The position numbers were made by a program, and so were the translations under genes. From positions 62,001 to 126,000 of the forward strand of contig JAFAFR010000003.1 in NCBI GenBank assembly GCA_023423405.1: DNA of 64,000 nt. The letters are read 5' to 3'. Every line of letters begins with the position of its first letter. The first letter of the stretch is position 1. This document shows, piece by piece, positions 51,757-59,515 of the stretch. The DNA comes from Bacteroidota bacterium. GTDB taxonomy: Bacteria > Bacteroidota > Bacteroidia > Chitinophagales > Chitinophagaceae. The notes beneath the pieces are model-generated. The model saw nothing but the letters and a program-made list of their open reading frames with translations. It made no database searches and was not told where the DNA came from.

Positions 51757-53934
51757 TTACTTGGTCGGTAAAGAAAAAGCAAGATAACTATCTCCACCGG
51801 CTTTACCCAGCTTTCCTCCACCGCAGGCGATTACGAGGTATTGTTTTCCGTTGCATTGGTAAACAGCAGGCGTGGCAAAACCGGGCGCCGGCAAATCCGC
51901 TTCCCACAATAGTTTGCCCGTACCCTTGTGAAAAGCGCGGATCTTGCTGTCGCTGGTGGCGGCAATAAAAATAAGTCCGCCTGCGGTGACCACGGGACCG
52001 CCGTAGTTTTCTGTTCCGGTATGGTGTCCCTTCGCCTTCAGTTCAGGGTAATCGCCGAGCGGCTGCTTCCACAAGATCTTTCCACTGTTGAGATCAATAG
52101 CATTCAGCGTGCCCCAGGGCGGCGCCACCGCGGGATAACCTTCCGGCGTCAGGAATTTATTATAGCCCGTTCCGATATAGGGCAGTTTGAAATATTTGTC
52201 TTCCGGGCGGGGAGCACTTTCAAATGCACGGCTGCCGCGCAGGCTGTCCTGCAGCAGGTAGAGGGCAATAGCCTGTTTCTCCGTTTCCTGCAACTGGCGG
52301 AAAGAGGGCATCATGCGACGGCCCGAACTAACCAGGTCGATGATCGCCGCTTCGTTGTATTTATTGCTTACATCTAACAGGGATGGATAGTTGCCGGTTC
52401 CTTTACGATCAGGACCATGGCAGCTCATGCAGGTGGATTTGTACAATCTTGCTCCTGCCTGCAGCCGGTTTTCGTCACCGCCCTGTTTGCCGTTGTTCTT
52501 CACCATGGTGAGGATCCAGGGCATTTCATTCGCGTTCACGTACAAAATGCCTGTGGCAGGATCATAGGCCGGGCCGCCCCATTCGGCGCCGCCGTCGAAG
52601 CCCGGGAAAATAATAGTGCCTTCCGGCGAAGGCGCCAGGAACATATTGCCGGTGCGGGAAGCCGCCAGGGTTTGCTGAATGCGTTGGTAGGAGCTGTCGG
52701 GCACCAGGGTGTTGAGGTCTTTTTCGGTGAGCACCTGCCGTACAAAGGGTTCGGGAAAAGAAGGGATGGGTTGTGTGGGCGACAGTTTTTCGCCGGCCAG
52801 TGCCGTTTCAACAGGCACAGGCGTTTCGGGGATGGGATACAGCGGTTTACCGGTGGTGCGTTCGAAGAGGAACACGAAGCCACTCTTACTCACCTGCGCC
52901 ACGGCTTCCACGGGCCTGCCATCTTTTTGCAGGTTCACCAGCACCGGCGCCGCCGGCAGGTCGCGGTCCCATACGTCGTGGTGCACGGTCTGGAAGTGCC
53001 AGATCCTTTTGCCCGTATTGGCGTCCAGGGCCAGCACGGAATTGGCATAGAGATTATCGCCCAGTCTTCTGCCGCCGTAAAAATCATAGACCGCGGATCC
53101 TGCGGGTGCAAAGAGAATTCCTTTTTCTTCGTCGAGGCTGAAGCCGGCCCACACGTTGGCGCCGCCGATGTGGCGGTAAGCCAGGCTGTCTTCCCATGTT
53201 TCAAAACCCGGCTCACCCGGTTGTGGAATGGTATGGAAGATCCAGCGCAGTTTGCCGCTGTGCACGTCGTAGGCGCGGATATGCCCCGGTGCAGCCACGG
53301 CCTCTTCCGCCACCCGCATGCCCACAATGATCATGTCTTTGTAGATGATGCCTGGCGTGGTTCCGGCTATGTACAGTTGCGAAACATCGCGGCCCAGGTC
53401 CTTGTGCAGATCGACCCGGCCGTTCTCCCCGAAACTACGTATAGGCTTCCCTGTTAGTGCGTCGATGCAGCAGAGTTTCCCGTTGGCGCTGTAAAAAAGC
53501 CGGCCGCCATTTTCTTCTCCAAAATAGGCGAGGCCGCGGGAAATATTGAAGGAGAAATAACCCTCTCCTGCTGGTCCATCCACGCTGTCGGCTACCGGAT
53601 CATAGGTCCAGTGCGGTTTCCCGGTCGCGGCATCCAGTGCAAACAATTTCAGTTTCGGACTGATGCCATAGAGCGTATTGCCGATCACGATGGGGTTCAC
53701 CTGGATCTGGGTGTTGCTGTCGGCGTCGCCCGTATGGTATTCCCAGGCGGGCTGCAGCAGGTGCACATTGGCGGTATCTATTTCCGTAAAGGCACTGTAG
53801 CGGTTGTTGGAGGTGTTGGCGCCGTATACCTCCCACCCGGAAGAACTACTGTCGCTGTGTTGGCGGCAGGCGAAGACTAACAGTGTTGCACAGCCGCCCG
53901 CCAGCACAGCGGCAAGAAATCTTATTGATAACAT
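51757..53934 (-). CDS. PQQ-dependent dehydrogenase with inserted cytochrome c domain (lipoprotein)
   Basis: This 725-residue quinoprotein has a lipoprotein-type signal with Cys near residue 23 (VFACRQHSD). The beta-propeller carries tryptophan-docking repeats (LFALDAATGKPHWTYDP, LALDANTGKRIWHFQT, AIDLNSGKILWKQPLG). A c-type heme domain is inserted between propeller blades, with the haem motif CMSCH (Cys502, Cys505, His506) and a likely axial Met in RRMMPSF. The family oxidises sugars or alcohols in the periplasm, passing electrons through the haem. The substrate (glucose or an aldose is usual) is not proven. No PQQ synthesis genes lie in the window. Confidence 0.92.
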   Translation of the reverse strand: MLSIRFLAAVLAGGCATLLVFACRQHSDSSSSGWEVYGANTSNNRYSAFTEIDTANVHLLQPAWEYHTGDADSNTQIQVNPIVIGNTLYGISPKLKLFALDAATGKPHWTYDPVADSVDGPAGEGYFSFNISRGLAYFGEENGGRLFYSANGKLCCIDALTGKPIRSFGENGRVDLHKDLGRDVSQLYIAGTTPGIIYKDMIIVGMRVAEEAVAAPGHIRAYDVHSGKLRWIFHTIPQPGEPGFETWEDSLAYRHIGGANVWAGFSLDEEKGILFAPAGSAVYDFYGGRRLGDNLYANSVLALDANTGKRIWHFQTVHHDVWDRDLPAAPVLVNLQKDGRPVEAVAQVSKSGFVFLFERTTGKPLYPIPETPVPVETALAGEKLSPTQPIPSFPEPFVRQVLTEKDLNTLVPDSSYQRIQQTLAASRTGNMFLAPSPEGTIIFPGFDGGAEWGGPAYDPATGILYVNANEMPWILTMVKNNGKQGGDENRLQAGARLYKSTCMSCHGPDRKGTGNYPSLLDVSNKYNEAAIIDLVSSGRRMMPSFRQLQETEKQAIALYLLQDSLRGSRAFESAPRPEDKYFKLPYIGTGYNKFLTPEGYPAVAPPWGTLNAIDLNSGKILWKQPLGDYPELKAKGHHTGTENYGGPVVTAGGLIFIAATSDSKIRAFHKGTGKLLWEADLPAPGFATPAVYQCNGKQYLVIACGGGKLGKAGGDSYLAFSLPTK

Positions 53935-53956
53935 TCCTCAATATAAGGCATCACGC

Positions 53957-54811
53957 TTACACATAGTCGCGCCCTACCACGGTCCAGTCGTGGTTCCCGA
54001 ATCCATCTGCTATCCACCGGTCCATTACGCCCGCCACCACCGGCAGCAAGGTAGGCGGAATGGCTGCAGTTCCCAATGCATCGAGAAAGAGGCCCGTGTC
54101 TTTTCTTGACATCGACAATTCCCAGGAAGGGTTGGTGCCTTTTCCATCGGAAAGCCTTCGCAGCCTTCCCTCCAGTTGGGCGGAAGGGTTCCATTCTGCA
54201 AAAAGCGCCTGCAGTTCATTGACGGAAACATCCAGCGCTTTGGCCACGGCCATGGTTTCGCGGAGACTGAAATTGAGACATACCAGGAAGGCATTGCCAC
54301 AAAGTTTCATGGCCGCGGCTTTCCCGGTTTCGGGTCCCAGTTGCAGGATCTGCCCCGTCATGGTGTTGAGCAGCGGCGTAAGCGCCTGGCTCACCGCCGG
54401 GTCGCCGGAGAGCAGCATATAGCCCGTGCTTTCGCGGGCGTTAACAGGACCCATGAATACCGGCGCATGCTGGTAGTGGATGCCTTTTTCTTTCCAGTAA
54501 GCCGTACGCCGGATGGCTCCTTCCCGTGAGGTGGTGGTATGATCGATGATATAAGCGCCCGGGCTGATGTTAGCCGCCGCCGTTTGCAGCACCGCATCCA
54601 CTGAATCGTCGTCCTTGAGGGTCACATGGATATGCGTGGCGCCGGCCACGGCATCCTGCACCTGTTCAAAGGCCTGTGCTCCCAGGCTTTCGAGGGCTTT
54701 GGCTTTTCCCGCCGTGCGGTTCCATACATTTACCGCTATGCCCTTATTCAACAGGGCTTTCACAAAATTGGAACCCAGGAGTCCCATGCCTAAAAATGCT
54801 CGTGTATTCAT
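53957..54811 (-). CDS. 3-hydroxyisobutyrate-dehydrogenase-like NAD(P) oxidoreductase
   Basis: This 284-residue enzyme has the N-terminal Rossmann motif FLGMGLLGSNFVKALL (GxGxxG at 8-13), VNVWNRTAGKAKALESLGA, the substrate-region MGPVNARESTGYMLLSGD and the catalytic lysine in GKAAAMKLCGN. The family (HIBADH, tartronate semialdehyde reductase, GLYR) reduces small aldehyde or keto acids. In this block it could act on a uronate-derived compound; not shown. It begins 11 bases after the YjbQ-like gene and ends 22 bases before the PQQ dehydrogenase. Confidence 0.9.
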   Translation of the reverse strand: MNTRAFLGMGLLGSNFVKALLNKGIAVNVWNRTAGKAKALESLGAQAFEQVQDAVAGATHIHVTLKDDDSVDAVLQTAAANISPGAYIIDHTTTSREGAIRRTAYWKEKGIHYQHAPVFMGPVNARESTGYMLLSGDPAVSQALTPLLNTMTGQILQLGPETGKAAAMKLCGNAFLVCLNFSLRETMAVAKALDVSVNELQALFAEWNPSAQLEGRLRRLSDGKGTNPSWELSMSRKDTGLFLDALGTAAIPPTLLPVVAGVMDRWIADGFGNHDWTVVGRDYV

Positions 54812-54822
54812 GACCGTTGTTT

Positions 54823-55257
54823 TTATGGTTTGAAAGATTCGCCCCAGGCGGTGATCACCAGTCGCCGTGGACCGCCATGGTTACGATGTTCACAAAGATA
54901 AATGCCCTGCCAGGTCCCGAGTGCAAGCTGGCCCCGGCGCACAGGTATGAGCACAGAGCTGCCCAGCAGCGCGGCTTTCAGGTGGGCAGGCATATCATCA
55001 GGACCTTCTTCGTTGTGCCGGAAAGCGGGATCGTTCTCCTTCACCGCCTTGTTAAAAAAAGTTTCGAAGTCGACGCGAACGGTAGGGTCTGCATTTTCAT
55101 TGATGGTCAGCGAAGCCGATGTGTGCTGGATAAATACCTGGCAGAGGCCGGTGGACAATTCCGCTATGCCGGGCATGGCCTGCACTATATCGCGGGTGAT
55201 CAAATGAAAACCCCGCTGTTTCGCCGGCAACTGGATGATCTGTTGAAAAAACACCAT
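54823..55257 (-). CDS. YjbQ/UPF0047 family protein
   Basis: This 144-residue protein starts at the ATG at 55257 (MVFFQQIIQLPAKQRGFHLIT); the longer frame runs into the neighbouring gene. It matches UPF0047/YjbQ: GLCQVFIQHTSASLTINENADP, DMPAHLKAALLGSSVLIPV, LALGTWQGIYLCEHR. Family members have been called secondary thiamin-phosphate synthases, but the natural role is unclear. It is 10 bases after the alpha/beta hydrolase in the same minus-strand run. Confidence 0.93.
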   Translation of the reverse strand: MVFFQQIIQLPAKQRGFHLITRDIVQAMPGIAELSTGLCQVFIQHTSASLTINENADPTVRVDFETFFNKAVKENDPAFRHNEEGPDDMPAHLKAALLGSSVLIPVRRGQLALGTWQGIYLCEHRNHGGPRRLVITAWGESFKP

Positions 55258-55267
55258 GCGCTTCTTT

Positions 55268-56137
55268 TTATTTTCCCAGGGCAATGTCCTGCAGTGCCGC
55301 AGCCAACTGGCTGTTGAATTCTGCCGGTTTTTCGATCATGGGATAATGGCCTGTGCCGTGCACAGTGTATATATAGAGGCCTTTCGGGCAATAGTAACGC
55401 ACGGCGATATCGTTGGTGGGTGTGTAGTCGCTTACCACCAGGTGAACCGGCACTCCCAGTTTCGGTAACAGCGTGGTTTCTTTCATCGCAAACTGCAATA
55501 ATGATTCCAGCGTAGCAATGGCCATTGTGGGATCAGCGTTCCGGACATCCTGCACCACGCGGTTTACCGAGACTGTATCGGTATAAGCGGGTGGAAAAAG
55601 ACTGCTGCGGCTGTAAGCAGTTGCCACCGAATCGTAGTTGTTGCGCATGGCGGCAAAAAAAGCATCGATGCCTTTCTGTTCTTCTTCCGGGATGCTGGTG
55701 AGCACATCCTTGAAATTATCGATGCCAACAAAGCCTGCTACTCTTTCCGGCGCCAGTTGAGCGGTTTGCAGAATGATATCGCCACCCATAGAGTGACCGA
55801 TGAGGATCACTTTCTTAAGATCGAGCGCGCGGATCACCGCCAGCACATCATTGGCATAGGATTCGATGGTCCATTCGCTGCGGTTGCGGCCGCTTTGTCC
55901 GTGCCCGCCTAAGTCCAGCGCCACCACGGTGTACCTGTTTTTAAAATGATCCACCTGCGATTGCCAGTATTCCTTGTTGATGCACCAGCCATGCACCAAT
56001 ACGAGTGCTGTATCGCCGTGGCCGGCCAGGTCATAGGCGATCTGCACGGGGCCATTGTTTACTTCCGGTTTCCGGGCCGGCTGCGAACAGGCCAGTAAAA
56101 ACAAGAAAGCAATGGGCGAAAAGCGGATCCATTTCAT
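55268..56137 (-). CDS. Alpha/beta hydrolase lipoprotein
   Basis: This 289-residue protein has a lipobox (LLACSQP, Cys near 17) and then an alpha/beta hydrolase fold: the oxyanion region VLVHGWCINKEYWQSQ, the nucleophile GHSMGG, LDLGGHGQSGRN, and a histidine near the C terminus in YTVHGTGHYPMIEKPAEF. It is probably an envelope-associated esterase or lipase-like enzyme. It is the first gene of the minus-strand block that runs to 43845, and is divergent from the first DUF1254 gene across a 215-base stretch. Confidence 0.88.
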   Translation of the reverse strand: MKWIRFSPIAFLFLLACSQPARKPEVNNGPVQIAYDLAGHGDTALVLVHGWCINKEYWQSQVDHFKNRYTVVALDLGGHGQSGRNRSEWTIESYANDVLAVIRALDLKKVILIGHSMGGDIILQTAQLAPERVAGFVGIDNFKDVLTSIPEEEQKGIDAFFAAMRNNYDSVATAYSRSSLFPPAYTDTVSVNRVVQDVRNADPTMAIATLESLLQFAMKETTLLPKLGVPVHLVVSDYTPTNDIAVRYYCPKGLYIYTVHGTGHYPMIEKPAEFNSQLAAALQDIALGK

Positions 56138-56208
56138 ATATAAGAGTTGAAGCGCTAAGAGAACTCAATTTAAAATTTCTGTTCCGTATTGGCTCATTCC
56201 TATTTTAA

Positions 56209-56233
56209 GGATTAAGACACATGGTCTTTAATC
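56209..56233. promoter_or_regulatory. Inverted repeat between divergent hydrolase and DUF1254 genes
   Basis: GGATTAAGAC (56209-56218) and GTCTTTAATC (56224-56233) form an inverted repeat with one bulged base around ACATG. It sits near the middle of the 215-base divergent gap 56138-56352, a position typical of an operator. The rest of this gap holds the DUF1254 upstream boxes and no gene. Confidence 0.55.
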
Positions 56234-56262
56234 TTTCAAAAAAATCAGGGAACGGTGGCGGA

Positions 56263-56290
56263 CTGGATGGCCGGAAACTGTCTTGAATAG
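56263..56290 (+). promoter_or_regulatory. Upstream boxes shared with the second DUF1254 gene
   Basis: CTGGATGGC (56263-56271) and ACTGTCTTGAATAG (56277-56290) recur almost unchanged at 60417-60425 and 60443-60458 upstream of the second DUF1254 gene. The last box ends 62 and 58 bases before the two start codons. They may be a promoter or binding site, or remnants of a duplication. Confidence 0.55.
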
Positions 56291-56352
56291 GATGCACCAG
56301 GTTAGATAGCCAACGATACCGGCATAACCAGGCGCAAAAACAACCCAGCGAT

Positions 56353-57900
56353 ATGAAAAAGACATTTTTTGCATGCGCATTAGGCTGCCTTTTGATGCTG
56401 GCCGCCTGTACCCAAAAAAAGCCTGGTGAGCAACCAAACCAGGATGGAGACAGCGCTGGTACAGCAGCCGGCCTGGCCGATCGCTATACTGCGCTGGCAA
56501 GCCTGCCTTTCCACGAAGGATATCCAAGTGAAGAAGGCATACAACAGCTAAAGGATGAGCTTCTCTTCCAGCGCGCCACCCAGGCCTATCTCTGGGCATT
56601 GCCTGCCATCAATATGTATGGCATGAAAGAAGGATCGGAAAAAGATTTTGGCAAAGGTTATAATATCCTTCCCATTTGGAAAGACCGCCTCAATGCAAAA
56701 ACGCTGATCACCACACCCAACTCGGATGTGATCTACGCGTTGGGGTATCTCGATCTAAAAGGAGAAGGGCCGCTGGTGATCGAAGCACCACCGGGACTGC
56801 AGGGCATACTGGACGATTTCTGGCAGCGCCCGCTTTGCTCCGAAGGGCTGATCGAAGGCAAAAAATGGTGCGGCGATGTGGGCCTTCCCGGCCCCGATAA
56901 AGGCAAGGGCGGAAAGTACCTGCTGCTGCCGCCCGACTATACCGGGAAAATACCTCCCGGTTATTTTGTATATCGCTCGCGCACCTATGGCGTATTCGTA
57001 TTCTGGCGCGGCTTTTTTAAGGATCCTAAAGAACTGCAGGCGCCGGTTTCCGTAATGGAAAAGACCCTCATCTACCCGTTGGGTAAAAAAGAGCAGGCAA
57101 AACCCATGCAATTCCCCAATGGTTCGGCTGGCCCGCACCATATGTTGTATCCGCCGGATGGCACTGCTTTTGAAGTATTGTCGCGTTTCATCGATCACGA
57201 ATATGTTGATCCCGTAGATATGGAAATGCGGGGAGTGCTGCAATCCATCGGCATTGAAAAAGGAAAGCCATATAACCCAGATGCACATACGAAAGACATA
57301 CTCGATAAAGCTGCCAGGACTGCATTCAAAATAAGCAAGATGATCGGCTTTGACCTCATCAATTATGTACCCGGAACACGCTATTATAAGGATAAGCAAT
57401 GGCTGAACGGCTTCCCGGTGAATGAAACCTTTACGGCAACAACCTATAACTACATCAATCCCCGCACCAGCTTTTTTTCTGCTGCTTATTCCGCCAGTCC
57501 GGTAATGGCGCTGAATGTTGAGAACATGGGTTCCAAATACCCCTCCGCTTTCCGCGATGCGGATGGGAATTTCCTGTCGGGATCCAACAGCTACGTACTG
57601 CACTTACCAAAAGACGTGCCTGCCCTGCTTTTCTGGTCCATCACCCTTTACGATGCTGAAACCGCGGCCGGTCTCGATAACGGCCAGCCCTTCCCTTCCA
57701 TCAACAGCATGGACAAGCCGGTGGCGAACAACGATGGCTCTTACGATTTCTATTTCGGTTCCGAGTCGCCCGGCGAAGGCAAAAACTGGATAAAAACGGT
57801 TCCAGGAAAAGGTTTTTTTGTGAATATCCGTCTCTACGGTCCGAAAAAAGCTTTCTTCGACCAGACCTGGATACCCGACGATGTTAAAAAAATAAAATAG
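56353..57900 (+). CDS. DUF1254/DUF1214 lipoprotein, copy 1
   Basis: This 515-residue lipoprotein (lipobox LMLAAC, Cys19) has the DUF1254 domain in its N-terminal half (TPNSDVIYALGYLDLKGEGP, LPGPDKGKGGKYLLLPP) and DUF1214 in the C-terminal part (LLFWSITLYDAETAAGLDNG, PVANNDGSYDFYFGSESPGEG). The family is secreted in many bacteria and its function is not known. The second copy at 60517-61995 shares the same architecture and GPDKGKGGK motif. A terminator follows at 57907-57930 and a Crp gene after 86 bases. Confidence 0.92.
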   Translation: MKKTFFACALGCLLMLAACTQKKPGEQPNQDGDSAGTAAGLADRYTALASLPFHEGYPSEEGIQQLKDELLFQRATQAYLWALPAINMYGMKEGSEKDFGKGYNILPIWKDRLNAKTLITTPNSDVIYALGYLDLKGEGPLVIEAPPGLQGILDDFWQRPLCSEGLIEGKKWCGDVGLPGPDKGKGGKYLLLPPDYTGKIPPGYFVYRSRTYGVFVFWRGFFKDPKELQAPVSVMEKTLIYPLGKKEQAKPMQFPNGSAGPHHMLYPPDGTAFEVLSRFIDHEYVDPVDMEMRGVLQSIGIEKGKPYNPDAHTKDILDKAARTAFKISKMIGFDLINYVPGTRYYKDKQWLNGFPVNETFTATTYNYINPRTSFFSAAYSASPVMALNVENMGSKYPSAFRDADGNFLSGSNSYVLHLPKDVPALLFWSITLYDAETAAGLDNGQPFPSINSMDKPVANNDGSYDFYFGSESPGEGKNWIKTVPGKGFFVNIRLYGPKKAFFDQTWIPDDVKKIK

Positions 57901-57906
57901 TTGTTG

Positions 57907-57935
57907 CCCGGCAACAGGTTTGCTGCCGGGTATTT
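57907..57935 (+). terminator. Probable terminator after the first DUF1254 gene
   Basis: CCCGGCA (57907-57913) and TGCCGGG (57924-57930) are perfect 7-base arms, with TATTT after the stem. The T-run is short, so this is a modest terminator. Confidence 0.6.
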
Positions 57936-57962
57936 CGCTGCGCTTTCCTCCCGTCAAACCGG

Positions 57963-57970
57963 TAGCTTTG
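57963..57970 (+). promoter_or_regulatory. Bacteroidota -7 element upstream of the Crp-type gene
   Basis: TAGCTTTG matches TAnnTTTG exactly and lies 16 bases before the start codon at 57987, giving a very short leader. No clear -33 TTTG was found at the normal distance. Confidence 0.45.
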
Positions 57971-57986
57971 CCAACAGCGCCCGCCT

Positions 57987-58568
57987 ATGCATGAACAGTT
58001 ATCAAAACAGCTCCGGTTGTATATTGATCCCTCACCGGAGGCGGAATCTTTTTTCCATTCCCTGTTCCGGGTAAGAAAGCTAAAGCGCCGGCAACAGCTT
58101 TTGCAGGAAGGTGATGTGTACACTCATTCTTCTTACGTGGTAAGCGGCATCCTGCGGTTGTATGCGATCGATAAAAACGGCTTCGAGCACATCATCCAGT
58201 TTGCGCCATCGGGCTGGTGGATCGGTGATATGAACAGCCTGCTGCATCAGCAGCCCGGCAATTTGTACATCGATGCCGTGGAGGACAGCGAACTCCTGCA
58301 AATTTCCAGGCAGGAGCTGGAAATCCTGCTGCAACGCTACCCGGAGTTCGAATCCTATTTCAGGCGATTGGCAGAAAATGCCGTAGCCGCTTACCAGCAG
58401 CGCATCCTAAGCATATTGAGCCTGCCGGCAAGGGAACGACACCTGCAGTTCCTCCAACTCTACCCCAACCTGGCTCCGCGGCTGCCGCAGAAATACATTG
58501 CTTCTTATATAGGTGTAACACCCGAATTCCTGAGCAAGCTGCTGAGCCAGCCGGCTTCCGCCAAATAA
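57987..58568 (+). CDS. Crp/Fnr-family transcriptional regulator
   Basis: This 193-residue regulator has a cNMP-binding-like domain (QQLLQEGDVYTHSSYVVSGILRLYAI) and a helix-turn-helix near the C terminus (LPQKYIASYIGVTPEFLSKLL). It lacks the N-terminal cysteine cluster of the regulator at 25642. FAPSGWWIGDMNSLLHQQPG is typical of the small Crp-like regulators common in Bacteroidota. It stands between the first DUF1254 gene and the two pirins and may control both; inferred from context. Confidence 0.9.
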   Translation: MHEQLSKQLRLYIDPSPEAESFFHSLFRVRKLKRRQQLLQEGDVYTHSSYVVSGILRLYAIDKNGFEHIIQFAPSGWWIGDMNSLLHQQPGNLYIDAVEDSELLQISRQELEILLQRYPEFESYFRRLAENAVAAYQQRILSILSLPARERHLQFLQLYPNLAPRLPQKYIASYIGVTPEFLSKLLSQPASAK

Positions 58569-58600
58569 TCCAGTTTAAGTTTTTGGCTTAACCTGGATTA
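58566..58600. repeat. 14-base inverted repeat after the Crp-type gene
   Basis: TAATCCAGTTTAAG (58566-58579) and CTTAACCTGGATTA (58587-58600) match in 13 of 14 positions around a 7-base loop. The left arm begins in the Crp-type gene's stop codon and the right arm touches the -33 box of the pirin promoter. It may be a terminator (weak T-run) or an operator. Confidence 0.7.
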
Positions 58601-58631
58601 TTGGACCTGCCCTTGAACCGGAGTAGATTTG
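58601..58631 (+). promoter_or_regulatory. Promoter of pirin gene 1, probably with a near-leaderless mRNA
   Basis: TTG (58601-58603) and TAGATTTG (58624-58631) fit the Bacteroidota consensus with a 20-base spacer. Transcription would start at about 58636, which is the start codon itself. Confidence 0.6.
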
Positions 58632-58635
58632 TGAC

Positions 58636-59505
58636 ATGAAAAAGCAAATAGAAACCATAGTACCCCGCCCGGCAAGGCCGGGAATGGTTGGGGACGGATT
58701 CAGGGTCTTTCACTACCTGCCGGCCGAAAGCCTTTCGCAGCGCAGGCTGAGCCCTTTCCTGATGCTCGATTTCAATGCCGAATACGATTTTGGCCCTTCG
58801 AAAGCCGTGAAGGGGGTGGATGTGCACCCGCACAAGGGTTTTGAAACCGTGACCATCGCCTACAAGGGCGCCGTAGAGCACCACGACAGCGCCGGCAACC
58901 ACGGTGTGATCCATCCCGGCGATGTGCAGTGGATGACAGCCGGCGCAGGCATTCTGCACAAGGAGTACCACGAAAAAGAGTTCTCGCAAAAAGGCGGACC
59001 CTTTGAAATGGTGCAGCTTTGGGTAAACCTGCCGGCAAAGGACAAATCAGTGGAACCGCATTACCAGCCGCTCACCGCAGGCGATATGAGCAAGGCCCTT
59101 CTTCCCAACAACGGCGGCGTGGTGAACGTGATCGCGGGCGATTACAATGGCGTGAAAGGTCCGGCCGAAACCTATACGCCGGTGAACCTGTTCGACCTGC
59201 GGCTGCAGGCCGGCGGTGAAGCATCGATGAAAATACCGGCTAGTCACAACGCCGCCCTGCTGGTGATCAGTGGCGAAGTGGAAGTGAATGGCCGAAAAGC
59301 GCCGGCGCATAGTTTCGTACTGTTCGCCAACGAAGGCGAAGAGATAGACCTGAAGGCCGCTGGTGAAAGCGTGGTGCTGTTCCTGAGCGGTGAGCCCATC
59401 AACGAGCCTATCGTGAGCTATGGACCCTTTGTGATGAATACGGAAGCTGAAATACACCAGGCCATCCGCGATTTCCAGTCGGGCAAATTCGGACACCTGA
59501 ATTAA
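58636..59505 (+). CDS. Pirin-family protein 1
   Basis: This 289-residue bicupin has the pirin N-terminal cupin with metal-ligand pattern DVHPHKGFETVTIAYKG, HHDSAGNHGVIHPGDVQWM and GAGILHKEYH (His-x-His and His-x-Glu sites), and a C-terminal pirin domain (FDLRLQAGGEASMKIPASHN). Family members bind iron and include quercetin dioxygenases and redox sensors; the substrate here is unknown. The second pirin gene follows 10 bases later and the pair forms the centre of the DUF1254-flanked block. Confidence 0.94.
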   Translation: MKKQIETIVPRPARPGMVGDGFRVFHYLPAESLSQRRLSPFLMLDFNAEYDFGPSKAVKGVDVHPHKGFETVTIAYKGAVEHHDSAGNHGVIHPGDVQWMTAGAGILHKEYHEKEFSQKGGPFEMVQLWVNLPAKDKSVEPHYQPLTAGDMSKALLPNNGGVVNVIAGDYNGVKGPAETYTPVNLFDLRLQAGGEASMKIPASHNAALLVISGEVEVNGRKAPAHSFVLFANEGEEIDLKAAGESVVLFLSGEPINEPIVSYGPFVMNTEAEIHQAIRDFQSGKFGHLN

Positions 59506-59515
59506 ACGCAGTTAT

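Noticed and set aside
52417..53457. 346-residue plus-strand frame
   Set aside because: Antisense to the PQQ dehydrogenase, whose haem motif and propeller repeats fix the coding strand.
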